Shown here in pieces: positions 44,929 to 52,632 of a stretch of DNA of 53,163 nt. Where the stretch lies: positions 1-53,163 of the forward strand of contig CAZJBS010000022.1 in the NCBI GenBank assembly GCA_964544475.1, in the 5' to 3' direction. The notes under the pieces are model-generated. The model did no database searches and was not told where the DNA came from. It saw only the letters and a list, made by a program, of their open reading frames with translations. Both the position numbers and the translations under genes were made by a program. This stretch comes from CAZJBS01 sp964544475. GTDB taxonomy: Bacteria; CLD3; SB21. Each line of letters starts with the position of its first letter. The first letter of the stretch is position 1.

Positions 44929-46137
44929 GTGAGATCAGAGCAAGAAAGTAAATTCTCTGCGGCAGCTTCCGCGGTAGGCTACATCTACCAATGTCGCTTT
45001 GCCCTCTTGGAGGGACTACGTCGATTGCGGCGTGGTGATCAATTCGTGGTATCCATTGAAACACTTGATGATGTCGTTTTCGAACAGAATGGAAAGCCGC
45101 CGGAACTTCTTCAAATGAAACATCACATAGAACGCTCGGCGGATCTTTCCGATGCCTCGGTTGATATTTGGAAGAGCATTCGCGTTTGGAGTGTCGGTCT
45201 TAGGGAAGGCAGCATTGTTCAAGGCGCAATTCTCTTTCTGGTCACGACATCACAGGCATCCAGAGGGAGTGCCGCAGACTATCTGCGACCTAACCAATAT
45301 CGTGACAGTACTAAGGCATTGGAACGTCTTATGGCGACGGCAGCAACATCAACAAACGTTGCTAACGTTTCGGCGTATGAGGCCTTTCGCAGCCTTTCGC
45401 AGGTGCAGAGAGAGCAGTTTGTCAATTCTGTTTTCCTTATCGATAGTGCTCCAACCATTAGTGACATTACCGAAGAAATGAAACAGGAGATCTTTTGGGC
45501 GGCACTACCCAAATTCCTCCCTGCGTTGATGCAGCGTCTTGAAGGATGGTGGCTGGGTCGCGTCATTCGCCATTTGACGAGAAGCAATCCAAATCCTATC
45601 CTAAGCGACGAATTTGCAGCCGAGACAGCGGAATTGAGAGAACAATTCAAGCAAGACAATCTTCCAATCGACGATGACATAATGAAGGCGAGTATTGATG
45701 CCCTAGGTTATCAGGACCGTATCTTTGTGGAACAGCTTAAGCTGATAGAGGTTGGTAATCCTCGAATCGTATATGCAATCAAGAACTATTTCAGAGCTTT
45801 TGAACAGAGGTCAAGATGGCTAAGAGAAGATCTGTTGGGCGTCGGCGAATTGGAGCGATACGAGGACACACTATTTGAAGAATGGGACATCCTGTTCCAA
45901 GAAATGAAAGAAGAACTGGGAGAACAACCAACCGAAGAATTGACGAAGAAAACTGCACGAGCTCTGTACAAATGGGTTGAGACCGGGACTCATCCACGAA
46001 TACGCTCAGGCGTTGTTGAACCGTCAATTGCTCGGGGGACCTACCAGATAATGTCCGACTCACAGAGACTTGGTTGGCATGTGGAGTTCAGGGAACGCTT
46101 GCAGAAGGTCCTGGAATCCGCGGGGGTATCGCAATGA
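44929..46137 (+). CDS. ABC-3C system effector/CTD protein with nuclease-like N-terminus
   Basis: This 402-residue protein is the first gene of a three-gene ABC-three-component operon. The N-terminal ~130 residues contain GYIYQCRFALLEGL, then SIETLDDVVFEQ and LLQMKHH (about residues 17-64). This is the GYxYQ...E-x-x-D-D...QxK pattern of DUF4297/Cap4-like PD-(D/E)XK nucleases. The rest is helical and resembles the C-terminal domain that links effectors to the ATPase. GTG at 44929 is the only plausible start. The stop codon overlaps the next start (ATGA). Likely action: DNA cleavage triggered on phage or plasmid invasion; inferred from family membership. Confidence 0.82.
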   Translation: MRSEQESKFSAAASAVGYIYQCRFALLEGLRRLRRGDQFVVSIETLDDVVFEQNGKPPELLQMKHHIERSADLSDASVDIWKSIRVWSVGLREGSIVQGAILFLVTTSQASRGSAADYLRPNQYRDSTKALERLMATAATSTNVANVSAYEAFRSLSQVQREQFVNSVFLIDSAPTISDITEEMKQEIFWAALPKFLPALMQRLEGWWLGRVIRHLTRSNPNPILSDEFAAETAELREQFKQDNLPIDDDIMKASIDALGYQDRIFVEQLKLIEVGNPRIVYAIKNYFRAFEQRSRWLREDLLGVGELERYEDTLFEEWDILFQEMKEELGEQPTEELTKKTARALYKWVETGTHPRIRSGVVEPSIARGTYQIMSDSQRLGWHVEFRERLQKVLESAGVSQ

Positions 46138-46631
46138 AAACTTGGTTTGATCGTCCGCCCGAGGAAGCTCATTTGCTCAACCCGGCATTCTGCTGCAGTA
46201 CATTGGCAGCTGCCATCAATGGATATGCGAGCATCAGGAGTCAAGGAGTGCCCTATCCAATCCTGTTCATGTTCCTTCCAATCGCACTGCACAAGCCGAC
46301 GCGGGAGACTCTACCGGCAAGCGTCCGCACTTCGCTAGCCGATTGGCTGCAAGAGAATGCTGCCGCTCGTGTTTTGTTTTTTGAGCGTCTTGTTTCGCTC
46401 AAGCCGCACACGCGGGAATCGCTCCATTTCGGGTTGCTTTCTGATTGGTTTGTTTTCACGAATGATGGACTGGTTCAAACAAAGAAGTCTGAAAAAGAAA
46501 TCAACAAGGCAGTGCAAATTGTCACCGAAGAAAGCCGTGAGTGTATTTTGCGCGCTAAGTTCCTCGGTAAGTGGTTTGCATCGGCGGGCACGCCACAAAC
46601 TGTAATGGCACTTTGGGGGATTCAACCATGA
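46134..46631 (+). CDS. ABC-3C system middle component
   Basis: This 165-residue protein matches the small 'middle component' of ABC-3C systems: the N-terminal LLNPAFCCSTLAAAINGY and the conserved YPILFMFLPIALHKPTRETL are characteristic. It is thought to bridge the ATPase and effector subunits. ATG at 46134 overlaps the preceding stop codon by 4 bases and its own stop codon overlaps the ATPase start by 4 bases. This tight coupling indicates fixed stoichiometry. Confidence 0.85.
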   Translation: MKTWFDRPPEEAHLLNPAFCCSTLAAAINGYASIRSQGVPYPILFMFLPIALHKPTRETLPASVRTSLADWLQENAAARVLFFERLVSLKPHTRESLHFGLLSDWFVFTNDGLVQTKKSEKEINKAVQIVTEESRECILRAKFLGKWFASAGTPQTVMALWGIQP

Positions 46632-48571
46632 GCTTCCAGATTCAAAACATCATATTGTACGGGTTCAATCGGCAACGACGCACTATAGACTTAAGGTTAG
46701 GGAAATTGAACATCATAACCGGAGCGTCAAAGACTGGCAAGACCGCACTGATTGAAATCATAGACTATTGTCTGGGCGCAAGTAGCTGTGAAATTCCAGA
46801 AGGTATTATTCGCGAAGCGACAGAATGGGTAGGCCTGAGGTTGAAAATACCGTCAGGCTACGTTGTGACTGCTCGCAAACTTCCCCCGCGCGGTCAGAGT
46901 TCATCAGCGGAGGTTTTCTATTCCATTGGTTCGTCTTTAGAAATCCCTGAATACCAAGAACTACGTCAGACGACGAACCCCAGAGCACTTGAGGGGTTAT
47001 TAACCTCTCATGCGGGAATCTCAGAGAACGTTCACGAACCGCCGTCAGGTCAGACCCGCTTGCCCCTTTCTGCAAATATCCGCCATGCTCTTTTCTACTG
47101 TTTTCAACAACAGAGTGAGGTCATTAGCAACAAACACCTGTTTCACAAGCAAAGCGAACAATTTATCCCGCAAGCGATCAAAGACACAATCCCCTATTTT
47201 CTTGGTGCTGTGGACGATGCCCATGTCGCAAACATGGCAAAACTTCGTCAACTGCGTACGGATCTAAGAGGACTGGAACGACAATTGGTAGAATATGAGG
47301 CCGTAAGAGGGTCGGGGATGACACGTGCAAATGAACTCGTCTCCGAAGCACGAGATATTGGCTTCCCGGTTCCAAGCGATCTAACTAGTACTTGGGAGAA
47401 CCAAGTTGCCGCATTGCAGGAAATCGTTTCGCGCGGCCCCCTTGTTGAAGAAGACCAAATCAGTGCGGAAGGAAAAGAATTTGAACGCCTTCAATCGGAA
47501 CGACAACAGCTGACAGATGAATTTGGTCGACTTCGTGACCAACTTGAGGCTGCTCAGGCGCTCGTGGTTGATCGTAGCGGATATTCTGCCGAGGCAAACG
47601 CACAACTGGTGCGACTCCGTAGCATCGACCTTTTTGACGCAACGGGGTCAGAGAATAGCACGAGCTGCCCCCTGTGTGAATCCTCTTTAGATAGCCAGCA
47701 TCTCCCTCCGGCTATCTCCGTTTTGCGGCAATCAATGGTCCGTCTTCAAGAACAAATTCGCTCCGTTGAAGAGAGATCTCCACAAATGCAGGAAGTTGTA
47801 AGAACTCTGGAGGAACGTCTCGCAAAAGCTAAGGAAGCTTTGCTCAAGAACAGAGAAGCATTGGAGGCAGTGCACGTTGCCAATCAACGCTTCCAAGCCA
47901 TTCGCGATAGGTCTGCAAGGAGATCACACACCTTAGGGAGAATTGGATTGTTCCTTGAGACGTTGCCACACCTCGATGACACAAGCGAGCTCAAAAGAAG
48001 TATTGAGGCGAAGAAAGCAGAAATCGAAATCTTAGAGCAGGAACTAAGCGACGAGGTTGTGGCAGAGCGCATAGAATCTGCTATTTCGATTCTCTCGCGA
48101 GACATGAGCGAGTCGGCTCAGAGTCTGCGGCTTGAACATTCTGAGCACCCTTTGCGCCTTGACCTTAAGCATCTCACCGTCGTTGCCGACCGTGAAGATG
48201 GCCCTATCCCAATGGAACGCATGGGAAGTGGTGAAAACTGGGTGGGCTATCACATGATTACACATTTTGCCCTACACAAGTGGTTCGTGAATCGAGGTCG
48301 CCCAGTTCCTCGTTTCCTCTTAATTGATCAGCCATCGCAAGTGTACTTTCCTGAAGATCGCGATTGGCAACTAACTGGTCGAGGTCGCAGCGAAGATCGG
48401 GAGGCGGTAAGCAGAATGTACAAACTCGCAGCTGACGTTGTACAATCACTCGGTGACCAATTCCAAGTGATCATAACTGATCATGCCAACATTGAAGAAC
48501 CTTGGTTTCAGCAGTGCATTGTCGAACGATGGAGGGAAGGAACGAAACTGATTCCTGAAAACTGGAGATGA
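46628..48571 (+). CDS. ABC-3C system ATPase, DUF3732/SMC-like
   Basis: This 647-residue SMC/Rad50-like ATPase has Walker A in ITGASKTGKTALIEIIDYCL (about 27-46, GASKTGKT). The coiled-coil middle carries a CPLC motif (in SCPLCESSLDS) that resembles the Rad50 zinc hook. A modified signature reads RMGSGENWVGYH, and Walker B is FLLIDQPSQVYFP near the C-terminus. DUF3732 is the family name for such proteins. The ATP-driven machine probably senses foreign DNA or its ends and licenses the nuclease partner. ATG at 46628 is chosen because it overlaps the middle-component stop codon. Confidence 0.9.
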   Translation: MSFQIQNIILYGFNRQRRTIDLRLGKLNIITGASKTGKTALIEIIDYCLGASSCEIPEGIIREATEWVGLRLKIPSGYVVTARKLPPRGQSSSAEVFYSIGSSLEIPEYQELRQTTNPRALEGLLTSHAGISENVHEPPSGQTRLPLSANIRHALFYCFQQQSEVISNKHLFHKQSEQFIPQAIKDTIPYFLGAVDDAHVANMAKLRQLRTDLRGLERQLVEYEAVRGSGMTRANELVSEARDIGFPVPSDLTSTWENQVAALQEIVSRGPLVEEDQISAEGKEFERLQSERQQLTDEFGRLRDQLEAAQALVVDRSGYSAEANAQLVRLRSIDLFDATGSENSTSCPLCESSLDSQHLPPAISVLRQSMVRLQEQIRSVEERSPQMQEVVRTLEERLAKAKEALLKNREALEAVHVANQRFQAIRDRSARRSHTLGRIGLFLETLPHLDDTSELKRSIEAKKAEIEILEQELSDEVVAERIESAISILSRDMSESAQSLRLEHSEHPLRLDLKHLTVVADREDGPIPMERMGSGENWVGYHMITHFALHKWFVNRGRPVPRFLLIDQPSQVYFPEDRDWQLTGRGRSEDREAVSRMYKLAADVVQSLGDQFQVIITDHANIEEPWFQQCIVERWREGTKLIPENWR

Positions 48572-48583
48572 TTGTACCATTTC

Positions 48584-48729
48584 ACCTAACAGCACAAACC
48601 ACGGCACTCGCTCATTTGATAGGCTATGTTGAAGCTCAGTTCAAAATCAAGTTGCGCTCGTTCCATGCCGCACACATTTGATAGAAAAGCGTGGGGTGCT
48701 GCACGACGTGGTTTGTGCAGACGCTATGT
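48584..48729 (+). mobile_element. attC-like integron recombination site 2
   Basis: The left core ACCTAAC (48584-48590) matches RYYYAAC exactly; the right core is GCTATGT (48723-48729), a variant of GTTRRRY. GCACAAACCACG (48592-48603) pairs perfectly over 12 bp with CGTGGTTTGTGC (48707-48718). The total length is 146 bp. It starts 13 bp after the ATPase stop codon, exactly where a cassette attC should be. Confidence 0.75.
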
Positions 48730-48766
48730 GCGATTTTTGCCTTATTTTGGAGAATAAGGAGAAGCT

Positions 48767-49738
48767 ATGCCAAAAAGAGATTTTACAATCGACAATTCAA
48801 ATATCATTGGAAGCTTCAGCATTGAGGCCCAAAATATCTGGGGAGAGCGCAGCGCACTGTTTCCCTCGTTGATGATGTACTGCGGAATTACGTTGAACAG
48901 TAGAAGGGTAACGGTTCAATTACCCAATAATGAATATGGGGAAATGATAGAAAACTTTACTCTGCTCAATCTTTCTGGAGAAGTGAATTTCATAGAGAAT
49001 CAAAATACGAAACTGAAACTGTGTAACTTACTATGCGACCCGATTGTTCAATATTCATTTGGGAGGGAAGAAACGCACCGCATATACTTGCCTCTTGATC
49101 AACCGCGGCTCAAAGTAATTGAGGAAAAGAGAAGACGTAATGTGCGATTAGAAGTCAAAATCACAATGCTGTTTGCCAAGCATCCGTTGAAGGAAATAAC
49201 TGATGATAAGAAAGACTCGAGTGTAAAAGAGTTTTGGAAATCATCATTTGACATCGAACTGGAAATTCCTGAAACGACTTGGGTTGATTCAGTTCTTAAC
49301 AACCTGACATTTGCAAAAGTGAGAATCGTTGAAATAGCCGTGCCACCAATTGCTATTCCAAGCATTTATGACAGCGCAATAGCCGATCTGGAGGAAGCTA
49401 ACAGGTATTTCTTAATTGGTGACAACGACAAGGCAATTTCACATTGTCGCCGAGCGATCGAAGTAGTTCCAGAAGCGTTCCAACTAGATTTGAAAGGAAC
49501 GGACAAACCGGGATTTGTGACAAAGATGAAAGCTCTCCTTGATCAGCATTTGAAAGGAAGTTTGACTGAATCTAAGAGCGAAGCATTGTTGGCAATGCTA
49601 AAGGGAATATGGAATGTTTCAAGTATTCCGAATCACCCGTCTCCAATAGGTTACTTCAGTAGAAATGATGCCGAATTACTCATTATGGTCACTGGTGCGC
49701 TGCTATCCTATATTGGAAAGGCTTTTCAGAAAAATTGA
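48767..49738 (+). CDS. Unknown 323-aa protein
   Basis: I do not recognise this protein. The N-terminal ~200 residues are beta-rich (EAQNIWGERSALFPSL, FTLLNLSGEVNFIENQ). The C-terminal ~120 residues are helical, with ADLEEANRYFLIGDNDKAIS and HCRRAIEVV, a pattern like HEPN or TPR-like bundles. AAGGAG lies upstream of the ATG at 48767. The codon use is AT-rich. It occupies one putative cassette of its own. A role in defence is plausible from the context but not shown. Confidence 0.8.
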   Translation: MPKRDFTIDNSNIIGSFSIEAQNIWGERSALFPSLMMYCGITLNSRRVTVQLPNNEYGEMIENFTLLNLSGEVNFIENQNTKLKLCNLLCDPIVQYSFGREETHRIYLPLDQPRLKVIEEKRRRNVRLEVKITMLFAKHPLKEITDDKKDSSVKEFWKSSFDIELEIPETTWVDSVLNNLTFAKVRIVEIAVPPIAIPSIYDSAIADLEEANRYFLIGDNDKAISHCRRAIEVVPEAFQLDLKGTDKPGFVTKMKALLDQHLKGSLTESKSEALLAMLKGIWNVSSIPNHPSPIGYFSRNDAELLIMVTGALLSYIGKAFQKN

Positions 49739-50046
49739 GCGCAAACACTGCACATAACGCGACGTCTACGCGGTCGCTCACGTGCCGTCGGGAGGTGATC
49801 TGATACTGCCCCACGGAGACTTAAGTGATTTTTGCTCCGAACCGATGGGGCCGATGCCAGGACTATCTTTGGTGCGTCGGGGCTCCCTACGGGCACGGCG
49901 CGGAGCGAATTGAAAATAATCCACGGATACCGCTTGTGCGCCGTTGCGTGTGCACGCGAGACGTTATGCGATAGCTGCCGAGCCAGTGAACAAAATTTGT
50001 TGTTATCTGAATCCGATGAGACTATATTTGTAAAAGCGAGGAGCAA
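49739..50046 (+). repeat. Cassette-boundary repeat, copy 1
   Basis: The left core ACATAAC is at 49752-49758 and the right core GTTATGC at 49963-49969. The right ~135 bp (about 49837-49972, with GGTGCGTCGGGGCTCCCTAC and TACCGCTTGTGCGCCG) is highly similar to two other copies at about 50990-51134 and 51781-51915. The arms pair only imperfectly, so the attC identity is less certain than for sites 1 and 2. The 308-bp gap holds no gene. Confidence 0.6.
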
Positions 50047-50277
50047 ATGCAAATATTTGGACGAATCACATTTGACCAACAAATTATGGGCGGCCAAGCT
50101 TGTATTCGAGGAATGAGAATTCCGGTTTCCTTGGTACTTAACTTGATCGCGAACGGTATGTCAACGCCAGAGATCATCAGAGAGTATCCGGATTTAGAAC
50201 CAGACGATCTCAAGGAATGTCTTCGTTATGCGGCTTATCTAGCCAAAGAGGAATTTCATTCAACGGCTGAGGCATGA
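50047..50277 (+). CDS. DUF433 antitoxin
   Basis: This 76-residue protein has the DUF433 pattern: RITFDQQIMGGQACIRGMRI (about 4-23), PVSLVLNLIANGMSTPEI and YPDLEPDDLKECLRYAAY. Proteins of this type are DNA-binding antitoxins paired with DUF5615 toxins, and the next gene is such a toxin. GAGGAG precedes the ATG. It probably represses its own operon. Confidence 0.9.
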   Translation: MQIFGRITFDQQIMGGQACIRGMRIPVSLVLNLIANGMSTPEIIREYPDLEPDDLKECLRYAAYLAKEEFHSTAEA

Positions 50278-50278
50278 A

Positions 50279-50701
50279 TTGAAATTTCTCGCTGATATGG
50301 GTATTTCACAAAAAACTGTTTTGTGGCTTCGGAACAAGGGACATGACGCGATTCACTTACGTGAACGAAATCTTCAACGCCTACCTGATCCACTTATTCT
50401 CAAAAAGGCAAGGGAAGAGGGACGAGTAATACTCACTTGTGATTTAGATTTTGCCGCTTTATTGGCCGCCTCAAACGATCAATTACCGAGCGTCGTGCTA
50501 TTTAGGCTTGATGATGAACGGCCAGACAACATAAATGAATGCTTGGCCGCCGTGCTGAATCAAAGTATGGAGGCTTTGGATCGCGGTGCTATTGTCAGCG
50601 TGGAAGAAAAACGTATCGTGTTCGATTCCTCCCGATCAAATGAACGTCTCAAATCTTGGTCGTTTTCAGAAAGAAATGAATCGTTGGCAGCCATCGCATA
50701 A
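50279..50701 (+). CDS. DUF5615 PIN-like toxin
   Basis: This 140-residue protein resembles PIN-like RNases of DUF5615: MKFLADMGISQKTVLWLRNK at the start with an acidic Asp6, VILTCDLDFAALLAAS with the second acidic pair, and VVLFRLDDERPDN. It probably cleaves RNA when not neutralised by the DUF433 antitoxin. The start is TTG at 50279, just after the antitoxin stop codon. It is somewhat longer than usual at the C-terminus. Confidence 0.88.
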   Translation: MKFLADMGISQKTVLWLRNKGHDAIHLRERNLQRLPDPLILKKAREEGRVILTCDLDFAALLAASNDQLPSVVLFRLDDERPDNINECLAAVLNQSMEALDRGAIVSVEEKRIVFDSSRSNERLKSWSFSERNESLAAIA

Positions 50702-51131
50702 CAGCGTGGTCGGGCGTTCGCTCGGCGTCGCTTTTAGGAGTTACGATAGATATATTGCCCATGGGATATGCCGGCGTCGAGTGGCTTTTCCATCCTATGA
50801 TGAGTCTGTCCGGAGAATATGGGTTGTCGGGCTATTACACGTACACGATTTCCAACATGGATGCCTACTACTACGGTGAAAAAGTCGGAACCTACAAAAT
50901 CCGGGGACATTCTTTCGGTCTGAGATCGCCCGGACCGAAACTCGGATTGTCCATGTATTTTTGATACCATGAAAAAGTCATACGAAATCTTTCCGCCATG
51001 CCAGCGCCGGCGCGGCCAGGCCTATCTGTGGTGCGTCGGGGCTTCCCTACGGCGCACGGCGCAGAACGAATTGAAAATATATTTATGGATACCGCTTGTG
51101 CGCCGCTGCGTGTGCACGCGGGGCGTCATGC
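50696..51131 (+). repeat. Cassette-boundary repeat, copy 2, interrupted
   Basis: The left core GCATAAC lies at 50696-50702, overlapping the toxin stop codon; the right core GTCATGC is at 51125-51131. The right ~140 bp (about 50990-51131) matches copies 1 and 3. Between the two ends lies a fragment of an outer-membrane-protein gene, so the element appears to have been split or rearranged. Confidence 0.55.
50740..50964 (+). pseudogene. 3' fragment of an outer-membrane barrel protein
   Basis: About 70 residues (GYAGVEWLFHPMMSLSGEYG ... RSPGPKLGLSMYF) have the alternating pattern and terminal Phe of an outer-membrane beta-barrel end, but there is no signal peptide or proper start codon; the reading frame enters directly from repeat DNA. 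It is probably a displaced 3' end. A gene encoding an exported barrel protein begins at 52998; whether it is the parent or a paralogue cannot be decided here. Confidence 0.65.
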
Positions 51132-51228
51132 GAAAAAACGCCCTTGAGTTGATTCTATAGAACTTGCGTTCCATTCGGTAAGTTTGTAGATTTGGCCACT
51201 TCATGCACAAACTTTTTAGGACAAATTC

Positions 51229-51456
51229 ATGCAAAGTCGATATCAGCTGACTGCCGTAATTGAGAGGGAAGGCGATGGTTATGTGGCTCTATGCCCCGAA
51301 CTCGATATTGCGAGTCAGGGCTTAACTGTCGAAGAAGCCAAAGGTAATCTACAGGAAGCCCTGGAACTATTCTTCGAGCACGCCTCTGAATCAGAGGTTA
51401 AGGACCGGCTGCATACGGATGTCTTCGTGACCCGTCTTGAGGTTGCGGTTGGGTAG
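51229..51456 (+). CDS. hicB: HicB-family antitoxin
   Basis: This 75-residue protein has the HicB fold: YQLTAVIEREGDGYVALCPE followed by LDIASQGLTVEEAKGNLQEA. It lacks a long DNA-binding tail, as do short HicB forms. It neutralises the HicA mRNA interferase encoded 1 bp downstream. The order antitoxin-then-toxin is the reverse of the classical hicAB. AGGA lies upstream of the ATG. Confidence 0.92.
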   Translation: MQSRYQLTAVIEREGDGYVALCPELDIASQGLTVEEAKGNLQEALELFFEHASESEVKDRLHTDVFVTRLEVAVG

Positions 51457-51457
51457 A

Positions 51458-51670
51458 ATGCGGCGGCTCTCCGGGCAAGAAGTCTGCAAAATTTTATCGC
51501 AGCATGGCTTTTCTCAGGTTAGGCAAAAAGGTAGCCACATCATAATGCAGAAGAAAACCGTGGTATCAACCATTACTGTTCCGGTTCCAGATCATGCCGA
51601 ACTAAGGACTGGTACCCTGCTATCCATTATTCGGCAGTCAGCGGTTTCACGAGACTTCTTTGAAAGTTGA
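51458..51670 (+). CDS. hicA: HicA-family toxin
   Basis: This 70-residue mRNA interferase has the dsRBD-like HicA pattern: RRLSGQEVCKILSQHGFSQV, then RQKGSHIIMQK with the catalytic His and TVPVPDHAELRTGTLLSIIR. ATG at 51458 is chosen over an upstream in-frame start that overlaps hicB. Both key motifs are intact, so the toxin is probably active. Confidence 0.93.
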   Translation: MRRLSGQEVCKILSQHGFSQVRQKGSHIIMQKKTVVSTITVPVPDHAELRTGTLLSIIRQSAVSRDFFES

Positions 51671-51915
51671 ACTGTGTGATGGGCGTTTCTTCGCATAACA
51701 CCTTAAAGAAGTTCGAAGTCATTAGAAAAGGCTCTCCCGTGGCGATGGAAGTGGCCTGTTTAGATTGGTTTTTTGCTTCAAAAACCGATGGGCCGATGCC
51801 AGGCCTATCTTTGGTGCGTCGGGGCTCCCCAGTGCTCGCCGCAGAACGAATTGAACAATAATTTACGAATACCGCTTGTGCGTCGCAGCGTGTGCACGCG
51901 AGGCGTTAGGCGAGA
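51671..51915 (+). repeat. Cassette-boundary repeat, copy 3
   Basis: The left core GCATAAC is at 51693-51699 and the right core GTTAGGC (51905-51911) fits GTTRRRY exactly. The right ~135 bp (about 51781-51915) is highly similar to copies 1 and 2, including GCCTATCTTTGGTGCGTCGG and TACCGCTTGTGCG. The frame running through it (51667-51861) is unlikely to be a gene. The gap to 51996 is otherwise empty. Confidence 0.6.
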
Positions 51916-51996
51916 TCGCAGACTGATAGTTTGTGCTTTGCTTTGAATATTCTTTGTATTAATTTTGATCAGCCTTGTGAGTAATTAGGATGAAGA

Positions 51997-52245
51997 ATGG
52001 ATTGGCCGATCTGGTGGAACTGGGAAATTGAATTCACGCCTCATCTTGAAAAACGCATGAACCAACGTGAATTTTCGGAGATCGATCTGCGACGGATGCT
52101 TGAAAAAGCTTTGAATTATGCGCCTGATGAAATCGAAGGCCGCTGGAAGATACAATCACACGACGATCGGAGTGATTGGGAAATAATTATTGAACCCGAT
52201 GATGAAGAAGAACTATTAGTTGTCATAACTGCATATCGCGTTTAA
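51997..52245 (+). CDS. DUF4258 protein, probable toxin
   Basis: This 82-residue protein has the DUF4258 pattern: FTPHLEKRMNQREFSEIDL (about 13-31), YAPDEIEGRWKIQSH and DEEELLVVITAYRV. The fold is related to RelE/BrnT-type toxins. It is paired with a DUF2283 protein 9 bp downstream, a combination often predicted as a toxin-antitoxin module. The function is inferred. Confidence 0.82.
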   Translation: MDWPIWWNWEIEFTPHLEKRMNQREFSEIDLRRMLEKALNYAPDEIEGRWKIQSHDDRSDWEIIIEPDDEEELLVVITAYRV

Positions 52246-52254
52246 GGTGATTTT

Positions 52255-52524
52255 ATGAAAGAACATTACCTGGAAGTTACGTTTCGTAAAGGGAAGCCCT
52301 TAGCTGCTTATCTGTACCTTCCGCATCAAGAAGGCAAGAAGAGCAAGAAGACTGAATCACAAGGGAGCGGTCTTCTGGTGGACTACGACGAGAATGGACT
52401 GCCAATCGGCATTGAAATAACCGCACCGTCGCATGTATCGGTCGATAAAGTAAATGAGATTCTACGTAGACTCAAGTTACCACCGATCAGCCAAGAAGAA
52501 CTATTGCCATTGGAATCTGCGTAG
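52255..52524 (+). CDS. DUF2283 protein, probable antitoxin
   Basis: This 89-residue protein carries the DUF2283 core LLVDYDENGLPIGIEITAPS (about 42-61). A basic N-terminal half (KKSKKTESQ) precedes it. Proteins of this family are predicted antitoxins for DUF4258 toxins, which is the gene just upstream. Confidence 0.82.
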   Translation: MKEHYLEVTFRKGKPLAAYLYLPHQEGKKSKKTESQGSGLLVDYDENGLPIGIEITAPSHVSVDKVNEILRRLKLPPISQEELLPLESA

Positions 52525-52632
52525 CCTGCGACCTCAGATAGCAAGGCTGCTTACGTCCGCTACGCGACCGTTGGCGGACATGACCTCAGCCCTTATTCGC
52601 GGGGCGCGCCCAAGTCAATTTGACGGCATGCC

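Larger units (their letters stand above)
43716..51911 (+). mobile_element. Integron-like cassette array without visible integrase
   Basis: All genes in this AT-richer region point the same way and are separated by palindromic or repeated elements whose right ends read GTTAGGT, GCTATGT, GTTATGC, GTCATGC and GTTAGGC, close to the attC core GTTRRRY, and whose left ends read RCATAAC or ACCTAAC (RYYYAAC-like). Two of the elements fold convincingly as attC sites. The left limit is put at a GTTATGT at 43716, which has no pairing partner that I can show. The cargo is defence and toxin-antitoxin genes, as in sedentary integrons or attC clusters lacking an integrase. No intI or attI is seen in the window. 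Confidence 0.6.

Noticed and set aside
51667..51861. 64-codon frame overlapping boundary repeat copy 3
   Set aside because: It is made largely of the repeat and is not conserved as an open frame in the other copies.
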